DNA of 64,000 bases from Bugula neritina. Taxonomy: Eukaryota; Bryozoa; Gymnolaemata; Cheilostomatida; Bugulidae. Shown here piece after piece: positions 39,618 through 59,000 of the stretch. The notes below the pieces were generated by a model, which made no database searches, was not told the origin of the DNA, and was given only the letters and a program-made list of their open reading frames with translations. The DNA lies in the NCBI GenBank assembly GCA_964035545.1, contig OZ037765.1, positions 4,585,698 to 4,649,697 of the forward strand. The letters are read 5' to 3'. Position numbers and translations under genes: made by a program. Positions within the stretch are counted from its first letter, which is position 1, and every line of letters begins with the position of its first letter.

Positions 39618-42600
39618 CACACTTTGAAAAATTCATCTGATTACTCAATAAATAAACTAACAATCAAATCGAGTAATATATAGCATAACTTTCCCCAATT
39701 TCAAAAACTTGGAGCAAATAATTACAAATTTTACCAAGTCAAACAAGACTTGGACCCAGTTGTTTGTAATTATTTTTTTATTTATAAAAATAGTCATTGT
39801 TTGATTCTACAGGAACACAGGCTCTTCAAGCAGCTAAAGTATCTCAGGCACACGACAATGGAACAGAAGTAAAAATAGACGAACTACCAGGTTTTGGGAT
39901 AGGGTGGAAAGACCTTCCACAAGCCACATTACACTTGCTTAAGAACCCATGCTACATGTGTATCAGCTTAGACAATGCAATGAATTTCTTTTTTGTTATG
40001 GGTCTTTCCACCTTTGCACCCAAACTCATTGCCAATCAGTTTCATTTATCTCTCAGCCGGTCTTCCATATTAACAGGTAAGTTTTATTTGTGTTATTTTA
40101 ACAAAATCAAATATTAATATTTTTCTAAAGGGATAATAATTGCTAGTTTTTTGTTCCTATGGGTATCTAATTGAGAAAAAACTTTTACATTTGCCCCTTT
40201 TGAATCCTCACTGAATTTGAAACTTTGAAAACCATATTTTTATGCTGAAAAAAATACTTTTTACATAAAAAAGACAATAAATGTTTTTAAGGAAAGTATC
40301 TTTTAAGGGTTTAGCTGATTAAGTAAGCAACTCTGACTAAAATTTTGTCTTTCTTTTTTATAATGAACTTATATTCATCGATATGAAAAGTGTTAGATGG
40401 TTGAACATTTTTATCATTGCATAAGCACTTGAGACTTGATATAAGTGAGTCTTAGACAATTAATCTTAAAGTTTAGAGGCTATTTTAGACTTATGTTTTC
40501 TAACAGTTTAATAAAATAAGTTTCTTTTACCAATCTCAAAATTTTTCTTGGCTATTAGAACAAAACGACACATATTAATTAACACCAACTAATGTTTAAT
40601 GAAATATAAATTTATAGCATGTTCTATTTGGGATATATAATAACCAACCTGATATTGCATAATTATTATCTTCTTAGGTTTTATAGCTGTGCCCACCTCT
40701 GCAGTTGCCCAGATTTTAGTTGGACTCATAATCAAGCGCTACAACCTCAAACTAAAAGGGATACTGAAGCTTGCTCTGGCATCGACCATACTCTCTCTAG
40801 TGTTCATTCCAGTGTATTTAACACAATGTTACGAGTCAGAGATGGCTGGTATCTTGAAGCCTCATTCTGGGTAGGCTTTGCGATTTTTGTTATATTGGCA
40901 TTTAATTTTATGATTCTAAAACGTAATTTAACGTTTATATATATGCCATTACCTATATTAATACATATAAACATAATTTACACATTAGCCATTGTAATAT
41001 ATTTAGATATTCTTTTACAGTTCTAACACTGATGCTCAGCCAACACTTCACTCAACATGTAACTCAGAGTGTGGATGTAGTACAAGTACATATGAACCTG
41101 TGTGTGCAGACGGTATTCAGTATTTCTCTCCTTGCCATGCCGGTTGTTCTCTGCAACCTGTTGAAACTGGTGATGGTATCAAAGTAAGTGTCATTTATTT
41201 GTAATATTTTGCAGATTCTTCCTATTTGAAATTTATTCACAACACCACTTTGATTATAGTATTCTCATGCTTGTTGTACTGAAATATTCAGTAAATTATG
41301 CATGGTTTGCTATGCATACTTCAATTGTTTTGTGTTTAAATTTGTTAAGTTTTATTAGTAGCTAGTAGTTATTTCTGACCATCAACTTATAGTTTATACA
41401 CCCTTATAGAAGCATTATTTTGCTAACTTGTCTGTGGTATTAACTCACATAGGCATGTATTAAGAATTAACGAAAGACATAGATAGATAAAGGAAATGAT
41501 TCCTCTAAGTTTTATTGTGTGAACATTTGCTTTTACTAGCAAAATAAGTTTTTAATTTTTTTTAGATTTACCACAACTGTAGCTGCACAACAGGACAACT
41601 ACCATTCAGCTTTACTTCTACAAACAACACCAACAGTGAACCTGTAACTGAGGGCAAATGCAAACAGAAGTGTACTCTACTGTATACTGTGTTTGTCCCT
41701 TTTCTCTTTCTTCAGACATTCTTCACAGTCTTTTCTGGCGCTCCTCTCTATTTTGCCACTCTTAGGTAAGTTGTCTAAAGTGAGATGGTTACAGTAGTTA
41801 CAGTGGTTACAGTGGTTACAGTGGTTAAAGTTGTTACAGTGGTTACAGTGGTTACAGTGGTTACAGTGGTTAAAGTTGTTACAGTGGCTACAGTGGTTAC
41901 AGTGATTACAGTAGTTACCGTGATTACAGTGGTTACAGTGGTTAAAGTTGTTAAAGTTGTTACAGTGGTTACAGTGTTTTCAGTTCATCAACTAGGAGAG
42001 AGTGAACTAATGCATTTAGCAGTTGTGCAATACCTGTAGTTATGTAATGAGCCTCTCAAAAAGAAGGTTGGGTAATTTTTGTAGTAATGATTACAAAAAC
42101 AGTGAGCCAACTTGTGTGCATTATAATTAAGATAAAATGTAAACAAAAACTAAAATTTCTTAAAATAAAATTTTTAATTCATAGTGTTTCCAAATATTAA
42201 AGCTTGTTTTGAAACAATGAAGCCACAAGATTTAAACAAATAATCAAAAAATCCTTTTTAAATTTCTGTTGGCTTTTAATAGAGCTCTTTTTTCCAGTTG
42301 CCAATATAAATATTATACAATATAAATATTATACAATATAAATATTATACAATATAAATATTATACAATATAAATATTATACAATATAAACATTATACAG
42401 GTCTGTTCCTGACAAGCTGAGTGCATATGGAGTAGCTTTAAGCTGGGTCTTCATCAGGTTTCTAGGTGAGTCGATATTTAACCAGCTCTTTAAACTCAAT
42501 TACTGTCAGAAGCCATTCTTTATTAAAGTCAAACCGATTAAATTGAAGTTTTGAAGAAGTTCCTTTTTATTAACCTAAATTTCCAACAGTTTTGTTTTTC

Positions 42601-43003
42601 CTTTAATCAGGTATTATTTTTATGTTTGCCAGAAAAGACCTTTAATCATTATAGTTTGACCAATTTGCTTAATTTTCTCTTGTTATTTTTTCAAAATTTC
42701 TAAATCAATTTCTTTCAACTAACTGTAGGAAGTATCCCTGGGCCAATCGTATTTGGCACAATATTAGATGCGAGCTGTAAGGTCTGGCAGACAGATCCTG
42801 ATGCAGAGATCACAAGAGGTTCCTGTTGGATATATGATAATATCGGAATGGCTGTTAGAGTTGCCGTACTACTGGCTGTTGCGAGGGCATTAGCACTGGT
42901 GTTCAACTCTCTAGCTTTAATATTATACAAAGCTCCAGCAACATCTTCTACACCTTCTGAAGTCAGTCTCGATATGAAGGAAAAAGATGGAGTAACAGCT
43001 TAA
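36496..43003 (+). CDS. OATP/SLCO transporter gene 4 (subfamily B) with in-frame TGA; possible pseudogene
   Basis: Closest to gene 3. Exons: 36496-36655, 37042-37160, 37390-37555, 37847-38008, 38742-38841, 39140-39258, 39813-40076, 40678-40870, 41021-41183, 41566-41765, 42401-42465, 42729-43003. All splice sites and phases are intact, total 1986 nt (661 codons plus stop). In the signature exon TGG GTT of the paralogues is TGA GTG at 39165-39170, so the first Trp of WVGAWW is a stop; the protein would end near residue 244, after about four or five TM segments. No other break is visible, suggesting a recent null allele, a base error, or unusual recoding. The Kazal loop is of the [11 protein letters not shown] type. 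5' UTR acceptor at 36469. Confidence 0.85.
39566..39615. repeat. (AT)n microsatellite in intron 6 of gene 4
   Basis: About 24 uninterrupted TA units. No gene content. Confidence 0.9.
41786..41985. repeat. 9-bp minisatellite just after the exon 10 donor of gene 4
   Basis: GTTACAGTG is repeated about 20 times with variants (GTTAAAGTT, GATTACAGT) starting 20 bp after the donor at 41766. The equivalent position of gene 3 (30895-30925) carries only one to two such units, and gene 5 carries a longer, more varied array. The 84-residue frame of V and T across it is an artefact. Confidence 0.9.
42305..42400. repeat. 16-bp array ending exactly at the exon 11 acceptor of gene 4
   Basis: TATAAATATTATACAA is repeated six times from 42305; the last unit, TATAAACATTATACAG, ends in the AG used as acceptor. 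Only CAA to CAG separates array units from the working site. Confidence 0.85.
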
Positions 43004-44360
43004 AAATATTATTAACCAAATATATGTTTTGTGCCATGAATTTGAATAACCAATCAGCCATAATATTTTTTCTTATTTATTCAATTTTAAGATATTTTTA
43101 TATTGCTCATACTTTTTAATAAGCAGTATAAAATAACTAGCTTACTATAGAAGCAGAAAATGAAAGCTATTTATTGAGTTTGGGTTTAATTTTGACTCTA
43201 GATGCTGATTTAATTTTCACAGCATATTATGTTATTTTTATAAACTTATAGGACTAGTGCTTAACTTTTTTATGTTTATAGTGTTATGAATATTTAAATA
43301 ATGTGAGTGAATATAATTTATTACTGCACCATTCATTTTTTATCCTCCTATTAGGTTGTTTTAGACAACATAACGTCACAAATTATTCGCTTTGTTGTGT
43401 GCATTTTTTTATATTGCATAAACACGCACTTTGTTAAAAACACAATATGTTAATAAAATTTGAACACATTTAATCAATAATTGCTTTGATTTTTAAATCA
43501 GCTGCAAAATAAGATCTGCATGAACAATGTGGAAATATTTAGTGCAAAGACAGGAGAAGATAACTATCTTTCATAATAGCTTGCACATGGTAGTACCTTT
43601 GTTCTGCATCACACATGTATAGACAATCATAGAAGTAAAGTACCCTGGTTTATAAAGATCTACTATAGTCAATTTCTTTGAACCTTTGTGCATAACCAAC
43701 ATTACCCATTCATAATTGTTCATAGTTACATACATATATTGTGTTATAGGCTTCACAATATGTCGAGTTATTTTATATTGTTAGTATTCAGTCATTCTTT
43801 GTGATTATGAAAGCTATTCTATTTGTTTTTTCATATTATTCACTTTGTATGAACAGTACCGCTGAATCGATATATTTTTGTAATCTTGCCTACCTGAAGC
43901 TGTATTTAACTAGTTATGACACAGCTGCATTGAGCATTTTAACTTGACTGGATGCTGTGATGTGGTTGGGAGTTTAGTCACCATAACATTACAGCTACCT
44001 CAAGTGTGTAAGTTATCTGGTTGTACTATGTGCTCATTGTGTAACCATTCTTCAGTCAATTGGAGTAAAGCCCAGCTGTTTTGTAAGTGGTGAGTAGTAA
44101 GCTAGTATAAGGTTTTCATACTCTAATTAAAATGATTACAGGTTAAATTATTCATCTGTGAAGTTTTCAGAGCTGATCTATATATAAAAGACTTTGGTTT
44201 AAAGGATATGCTTCATGCGTCTAGTGATAATATAGCTGAATTCACACAAGTGAGATGTATTATATATGATTTTATGTAACTCCAATAAAGCCAGTTACTA
44301 GCTGTATTGTTATCTAGCTTCAGTTTTTACCAACTTAGAGTTCCATTCATGTAATTACAG
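43004..44360. other. Spacer between genes 4 and 5
   Basis: Short (about 1.4 kb), AT-rich, no exon on either strand apart from a possible 5' UTR exon of gene 5 near 44212-44249. It must hold the gene 4 3' end and the gene 5 promoter. Confidence 0.5.
44179..44190 (+). promoter_or_regulatory. Candidate TATA box of gene 5
   Basis: TATATAAAAG lies about 205 bp before the start codon. A start about 30 bp downstream, a donor-like AA/GTGAGA at 44250 and the acceptor ending 44360 would form a short 5' UTR intron of 111 bp, consistent with the acceptors before the ATG in genes 2-4. Inference only. Confidence 0.3.
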
Positions 44361-44386
44361 AGCTTTCTCTGAACCACCCACACAGT

Positions 44387-51675
<7,289 letters not shown>

Positions 51676-53070
51676 CTTAATCAGTTTGATTTTTATTATT
51701 CAAACCAATAGTGAATTTTCATCACATATAAATTCTATTTTTATAGCTATTTATTCATAACTATTAATTTTAAAGGTAGTAAGTTTTTAAGATATTTTTA
51801 AAATAATGCTATGGAATTCCCAAATACACAATACAAATTGGCTGGTACTTGAAAAAGCAAAGTTGTAAATAATTTTTTGTAAAGTTTTGTATATTTAATT
51901 CTAAATGGTGATATTTAGCAGTATTGCGTATTCTTTATATTTCTGCATACATATTCTTAATATGGTTCATGTTAATACTATCATTTAAATAAAATATGTA
52001 AAATATAAATAATTATAAATAGGATTGTTTACTTTGATTTAAATGTCAACACATAGGTTTATCTCAAAGGTAGATAACATTTCATGCTACACGCCTGTTA
52101 TTTTTGATAAATATTATATGCATACATACATACGTGTACGTACATACCAGATTTGCAGGGTGTTGCTTAAAAGCTATTCAGCTGTGCTGGTATATAAAAA
52201 AGCTAAACGGGTTCTTGTAACAATTACTTTTTAAAAGTTTTAGTTAAAATAATAGCTAGATGGTATAAGAACCTAAATTGAGTGGTGAAGCTATGAGTTG
52301 TTTTAAATTCATGTAAAACAAAAAAACACGAAACACAATCTATAACATGCATTTGAGTAATTTTATTGAGACGAGAATGCTTGATTGTATAAGTTTGCAA
52401 ATTGTAAAGAGCACCACCGTGTCTACTTAAAGACTTTCTGCTATAGATATTGAGAGTCAAAGTTAGTAATAACTTATAGTATCAGTTCTACAGTAGACAC
52501 AGTAAAACCAATATGCTCGGGCATACTATCGTGAAGTTGTATTTATAGCTGACAGCTAAGGTATGTGTGAATAATTCTATAGCGCGTCAATGTAACGCGT
52601 CAGAGGCTCTTTAAACATTAGCAGCGTAGTTTATTACCAAATTAATAATAAAGTATGGAATTTAACCTATTTCAGTCACAAGTAACATAATAATTGAAAC
52701 TTACTCAACCGGAACAATCATTCGGCCGTATATAAGCTTTCTAACAGAGTATAGATTTATAAGTAAGAAGCTTTCACATAAGTTACACGAGTGCTATAAA
52801 TAATCAGTATTTTGTCAACTTAGCATCCATGAGGAATCCATCCAGCTTTCATCACACAGGAACTGTACACCACAGAAAGAGGTTAGTTAAGACTGTAAGC
52901 TCTAGCCGCAGTAGAAATACAGAAGCAAAAAGTCTGACAACGGCGGTGAATAAGTTGAATCAACCTACTTGGACCAAGGAACATTGTAGTGAGAAACTCT
53001 AGTTTATGTAGTTGAAATCTCCAAAGAGTGAAAAGTATCTAGAAACATCATCTCTGAAGATATAAAAGAT
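51676..53070. other. Spacer between genes 5 and 6
   Basis: AT-rich. It holds the 3' end of gene 5 and the 5' flank of gene 6. I see no gene on either strand; open frames at 52043 and 52224 have no family resemblance. Confidence 0.5.
52728..52737 (+). promoter_or_regulatory. Candidate TATA box of gene 6
   Basis: GTATATAAGC, about 340 bp before the start codon, follows the GC-richer GGCCG. Placement fits a long 5' UTR, but there is no independent start-site evidence. Confidence 0.25.
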
Positions 53071-56000
53071 ATGGAACAGGATGAGCCAAGGCAACAGAGG
53101 ATAGAAGATGATGAAAACAGAAAGGATATGAACTGCGGTCTCACACCAAGCTGCCAGCCCAAGTGGCTGCAGAAATTTGCCGGTGCCAAGTCTTTTCTCC
53201 TTGTTTTAACCATATTTGGTATAGTTCAAGGTAAAAAATGGTTGCCAATACATCTTGTCAAAATGTAAATATTCATTGCAAAATTTATAGAGCTAATATA
53301 GGCTATCAGAATTTCTCTGTTATTGCATATAATCTAAATTTTTTTTATATTGTTTAACATATAGATGTTATTTCAAATAACTAGTGGCTAAATTGCAGGT
53401 TTTGTCATCAATGGCATACACAGTGTGAACATCTCAGCCTATGAGAGAAGATATTTATTGTCTAGCAAGAGTTCAAGTTTGGTTGGAGCCTTTTATGACA
53501 TCTCAGCTGGGATATTGGTATGTACACAATAAGCATACACTATTACTGTGTAGTTTGTGGGTTACAAGTAGTATATATGCCTTCAAAGATCTGTATTCAA
53601 CTGATAGAAGATTTACAACAGCAGAATGACGTTATGTCTCTTGTTCTCTCAATTTTTTGAACCTTAACTTAAAAGTCATATTTATAGAAAATTTTGAGAC
53701 TGAGGCTAGTTAGCCTTAGTACTCTATACACTCTAATGAAATTTTCTATTTGACTAACTCTATAAATAAACCTGCATCTCTTCAGAGATTCAATGGAGCC
53801 CACGCTATATAGAAAAGTATCATCTTATAAGCTTTAGCGTTATCTTAATCTTCAACTATATGTTGCATGTGTTTACATTGTTTTATTCTTTTATGTTTAA
53901 ATTACTATAATGCTACATTCTATATTAGAGTTCTGGAAATAGGCTTATTTCAGAGTCTAAAAGGTATTTTTGTTATTCCTACAGTAATTAAACATAGTAT
54001 AAGCTAAGGGACAAAGCTTTTATGTTCAAAACTATGTGTATATAAAATAACTTTGCAAATGTGACTCTGAAATACGGCTTGATTGTAAATGCTTCTTTCT
54101 TTTATTCATCAAAGTCTTGCACCCCCTATTATAGCTGTTTTATTTTCAATTGTAAATCAAGAAAGATTTTAATTCAATAATCATTTGTTCTGAAAATGTG
54201 AACTTTAGTTTCAGCATAGTAACCAAAGTTATTAAATACCAGGTTTATGCATCTTGTTATAGTACTATAGCTCTGCTAAAGACTGAGTTAGCAGATCTAC
54301 ACAAGTTGAAACTTAATTCCCTTCGTGATATTGACAGAAAAACTCAGTAAATGTTTACTTCACATTTCTTTGACTGACTTAGGTCAGTGAACATGCAACA
54401 AAAACATGATGCAACATAATGGTGAATGTTTTCAGTTTGTGAAACTTGAAGACAAGATCGTGATATTGCTTTTGAGTGTGTGCATACAACTGAAGGCACC
54501 AGTTTAATACTATATCAAATACAGTGCTCCCTCCGTATCTCACTAGCCTGTGGGGTTTCGAAATCTCGAGTCGTGACGTATTAGAATACCAATTTTACTC
54601 ACGAATTCGTTAAATTTGGTCATTCATCTTTATACACACATACATAGATCACAAGCCCTTCTTGTGACCTATGAAATTTCATGAGAACTGGAACCATGAG
54701 ATATGGAGGGAGCACTGTATTAAGTCTGTGATCTTAAGTTACAAGCGGGCTGGTCAATACTCACCCCAATCCTTACATTCTGTAGGTGTTGTTTGTTGGA
54801 TACTTTGGGGCTGTGGCTCACCAGCCCAGGCTCTTGGCATTCGGTGCTCTGTTGTTAGGACTCGGCAGTTTTGTGATGACAATCGCTCAGTTTGCTTCTC
54901 CTCCCTACAACCCTGGAATTAATGAAGGCTACACTGTCAACTGCAACCTCCATAGTAAACGTTACACATCAAATGTCATATTGGCTTGTCATGATAAAAT
55001 TTGTATAGTTAGTTCATAAGTTGGGAAATACTAAGATTTGGCTGTATGGAAAATTTTTCTAGCAGTGAGAAAAATTTTCAAATTTGATTATTACTACTTT
55101 CTTGACACTCGCTGCTTACTACTTACTCTTTAGGAAAGCAAGGTTAATTCAGAGTTGTTTGGCTTCTGATTGAGTGAATAAGGTGTGGAGTTATCTGCAC
55201 CGTAAAGGGATGCAGTACTGATTCACTACTATATTAAGTTTGCATGCCTGTTGTAATAGTGTATTGTTTACTTGTTTTAACACTGTTTGATATTGTAGAT
55301 AATGTGACAGCGAGTGAAAGCCCAGCATACCTTAAGAACTACCTGTACCTACTGCTGCTAGGACAAGCTTTGAATGGGTTCACTGGAGCGAGTTTGTTCA
55401 CCCTAGGCATTACTTATATTGACCAGAGCTGCACCACAGAGGTCACTTCCTGGTTCATTGGTGAGAACTGGCTCTATGTGTGGAGAGCGTTCAAAGCCCT
55501 CCTCTTGCCTTCAGTTTTACTGTTTAACTTTAAACATTCTTTTAGATTCTAGTTCATATATTTTTTATAAGTCATATAGGTAGGCAGAAATTATCTTAAT
55601 TACTTGATAACTTAAAGCTAAAACCAAAAAATGATGCTCTTTTATGGGCCGAATAGCTACTATAAAGATGGCATTTGGCCATTTGGTGCATAAAGTACAG
55701 AAAATATTAGCAAACAACTTTAAAAGATAATAACCAGTGGCCACTATAAATAAAATGTAATTATGGCATTATTTTACTATTTTCACTTTATTTAATGTTT
55801 ACATCAGAATATTAGAGTCATCGCTCAATTTCGTTATAGTTAGTAAACAAATTGTTTATTAGAACGAAAAATCAAAGAAAGTCAAAGAATATATTTGGCA
55901 ACTACTAAATTGTTATGTACATAAAATTCACTCCAGCTAAAGTTATTGATGTATTTTGGACTCATGTAATAAAAATGTCTTATTTAAGCAGCAAATAAAA

Positions 56001-59000
56001 GATACCTTGGATGCATTTTAGATAATTTGAATAGTATACCGCGTATCTGTAGGTATATTTACTGGTGGGGCAGTCCTCGGGCCAGCCATAGGTTACCTAA
56101 TTGGTGGAAGTTTCCTAAACATATACGTGGACTTTCCTAAAGATCCCCCAAAGTGAGATGCTAAGTATAATTATATGTTGTTATCTGTATATCCTTATTT
56201 TGATTATAAGATTGTGAATTGTTCTTCTACATTTAGCCACATGCACTTATGTTGTGTGAATGTTTGTTTTTGTTTGAGAGTGATAGAATTATCTCAGGGA
56301 AATATAAAGTGTTTCTGTTGCAATAATTTAACTTATGCTGCTACATGTAGTAATAATTTATATGCACTTTATTACTTATCATTTTATATCTCGGAACTAA
56401 CAAATAATTGTATACTATACTGTGCTATCAATTTATCAATGTTATATTACATAATTCCGTAATGTTCTACATTAGTGGACTAACAAGAGATGACCCAGCC
56501 TGGGTTGGTGCCTGGTGGATCCCTTTTGTACTCAGTTCTGTTCTCAGCTTTATACTGGCTTTTTTCATGTTCCTTTTCCCCAGAGAACTGCCTGGTTAGT
56601 TTTATAAACTGTTGCCATATGTTTTCACTTCAGATCCAGCTTTGTGTACAGCTGAGAACTTTTTTTAGCAGATCATTATAGTCTATATATTCAACGCATT
56701 ATCCTTATATCTTAATATTTTCTATCATGTGAAATAATTATTTTAACAATTTGTGACAAGCCGAAGCTTTACAATGACCTACGAAAGAACCGCATCATTT
56801 CTCCAACCTTTTTTCCCAGAGAACTGCTGATAGAAATCTCCAATCTAAATTATAGTTCCACTGTTCCTAAATATACATTTAACTTACTATAGGCAGTCTA
56901 GGCCTTAGTAGTAGCAGCTTTTCTGGTACCATTTAAATCTAATAACCAAGCTGTAGTGTTGAGATTACTTGGTAGAGCCCCTTTAGTGTAATGATTTGCG
57001 TGCCTGCTTGTAAACTGGAGGTCTGGGGTTCGAATTCCAGTCAGGAATATATTTTACACAAACTGCATGAGTTAATAGAAAACCTAAACACCGTTGAAAC
57101 ACTCCTTGTCATTAGCCAACATGATGTCTAGTTAGCTAATCACTAATTTACTACCTAATACTATACTTTTACATTCTACTTCAGCTATGGCTGTAGAAAT
57201 AGCAGCTGAATTAATGGCAAAAACTCACTCAAATTTTCTTAAAAGACATTTTTGGTTAATGAAACTTTTTTTTATTCAGAGCAACATATAAGTGCTTTCT
57301 TACAAGTGTGTAATGATTGATGATTTTATTTATTCTTTTTATAGGCTCAGCAGCTATTCAGGCTACTAAAGTATCTCAAGCCCATGACAATGGCATAGAG
57401 CATAAGATAAAAAGTAAGCCAGGGTTTGGGATAGGGTGGAGAGGTATCCCACAAGCTACTCTGTATTTGCTAAGGACACCAAGCTATGTGTTCCTGTGCA
57501 TTGCAGACGGTTTGGAGTTGTTCATTGTCATCGGCGTGAGCACATTCTTACCTAAAGTCATCTCTAACCAGTTTGCTCAGTCTCTCGATTGGTCATCAAA
57601 GTTAACTGGTGAGATAATCTTTCTAGTATAAATATACAATGTATGCCTCTCCTATTTTACTAAGGTAATATGTATGTTGTAATCTGTTACACTATACTAT
57701 ATATTAAGTAGCTAATGTATGTCTCTTCTAATTTACTAAGGTAATGTATAAAATGTAAAATATTATGCTACGCTACATACTATTTCACGCCCTATAATAT
57801 TACATTTGAAAACATAATGTTGTATTTTGTTATGTTAAATTATATTATAATATATTATATATTATAGATATTGTTTTGTTCAGCTCAGTGGATAAGTGCT
57901 CTTGCGAGAAGGTTGTGGTCTGTTATGTGTAGACTGTTAGGTGTTATTTTGTTTAGCTTGGGTTTCTAACTGTTGGTTTAATTAAAGTTTGAGTATATGT
58001 AATAAATTACTCAAATAATGAGCTATTATTTGTTTCTCAAATAAAAAACTTTCTGCACCAACTCTAAATAAACATATTATAATTGTTTCACACAGGTTTG
58101 TTGGCGGTGCCAGCAGGGGCGGCTGCTCAAATTCTCGGAGGATACGTAATAAAACGGTGGAACCTCAGTCTATCTCAGATACTAAAGCTAACTCTAGTGT
58201 CCTTGGCATTGTCTTTGTTACTCTGTCCACTATTCTTAGCTAGATGTGAAGATTCGCCTATAGCAGGGGTCCTGGCCCCTTATCCTGGGTATATAACCTA
58301 ACTTATAACCTTGAATAGAAAGACTTTTTATTAAACGTTCTTCTCATAGTTCAGTACCAGGCAGTGAGATTTTAATTTGCTATTACAGACAAGTTCTCCC
58401 TGACCAAGTGGATCTGAACTCAACGTGCAACTCAGGGTGTGGATGTAGTACAAGTACATATGAACCTGTGTGTGCAGACGGTATTCAGTATTTCTCTCCT
58501 TGCCATGCCGGTTGTTCTACGGAACCTGTTGAATTAGAAGATAAAACTCAGGTGTGATAAATTTATTCGCTTTCGTTATAAATCAATGTTTTAAAAACTA
58601 ATTCACATTCTTCTTAGAGATAGTACAAAAATATTTTTTTCTGCAAGACTCATTTATGAATCCATTTCTCTCTTCTTGCCTTGCAGCTAACTTTGTGTCA
58701 AACTCAATGCGTTTTCACAACTAAAATTGTTACCTGCATGCATTGTGCTTTGGTTTGATCTTTAATACTGTATACTGTAAAACTGTATAATGTAAAACTG
58801 TATACTGTAAAACTGTATACTGTAACACTGTATAATGTAATACTGTATACTGTAACACTGTATACTGTAACACTGTATAATGTAAAACTGTATACTGTAA
58901 CACTGTATAATGTAATACTGTATACTATAACACTGTATACTGTAACACTGTATAATGTAAAACTGTATACTGAAATACTGTATATCGTAATCCTGTATGC

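Noticed and set aside
41785-42039. 84-residue Val/Thr frame
   Set aside because: Translation of the 9-bp repeat after the gene 4 exon 10 donor.
56975-57048. Functional tRNA-Thr gene
   Set aside because: B box and loop are present but there is no acceptor stem pairing and the T stem is mismatched; recorded only as a relic.
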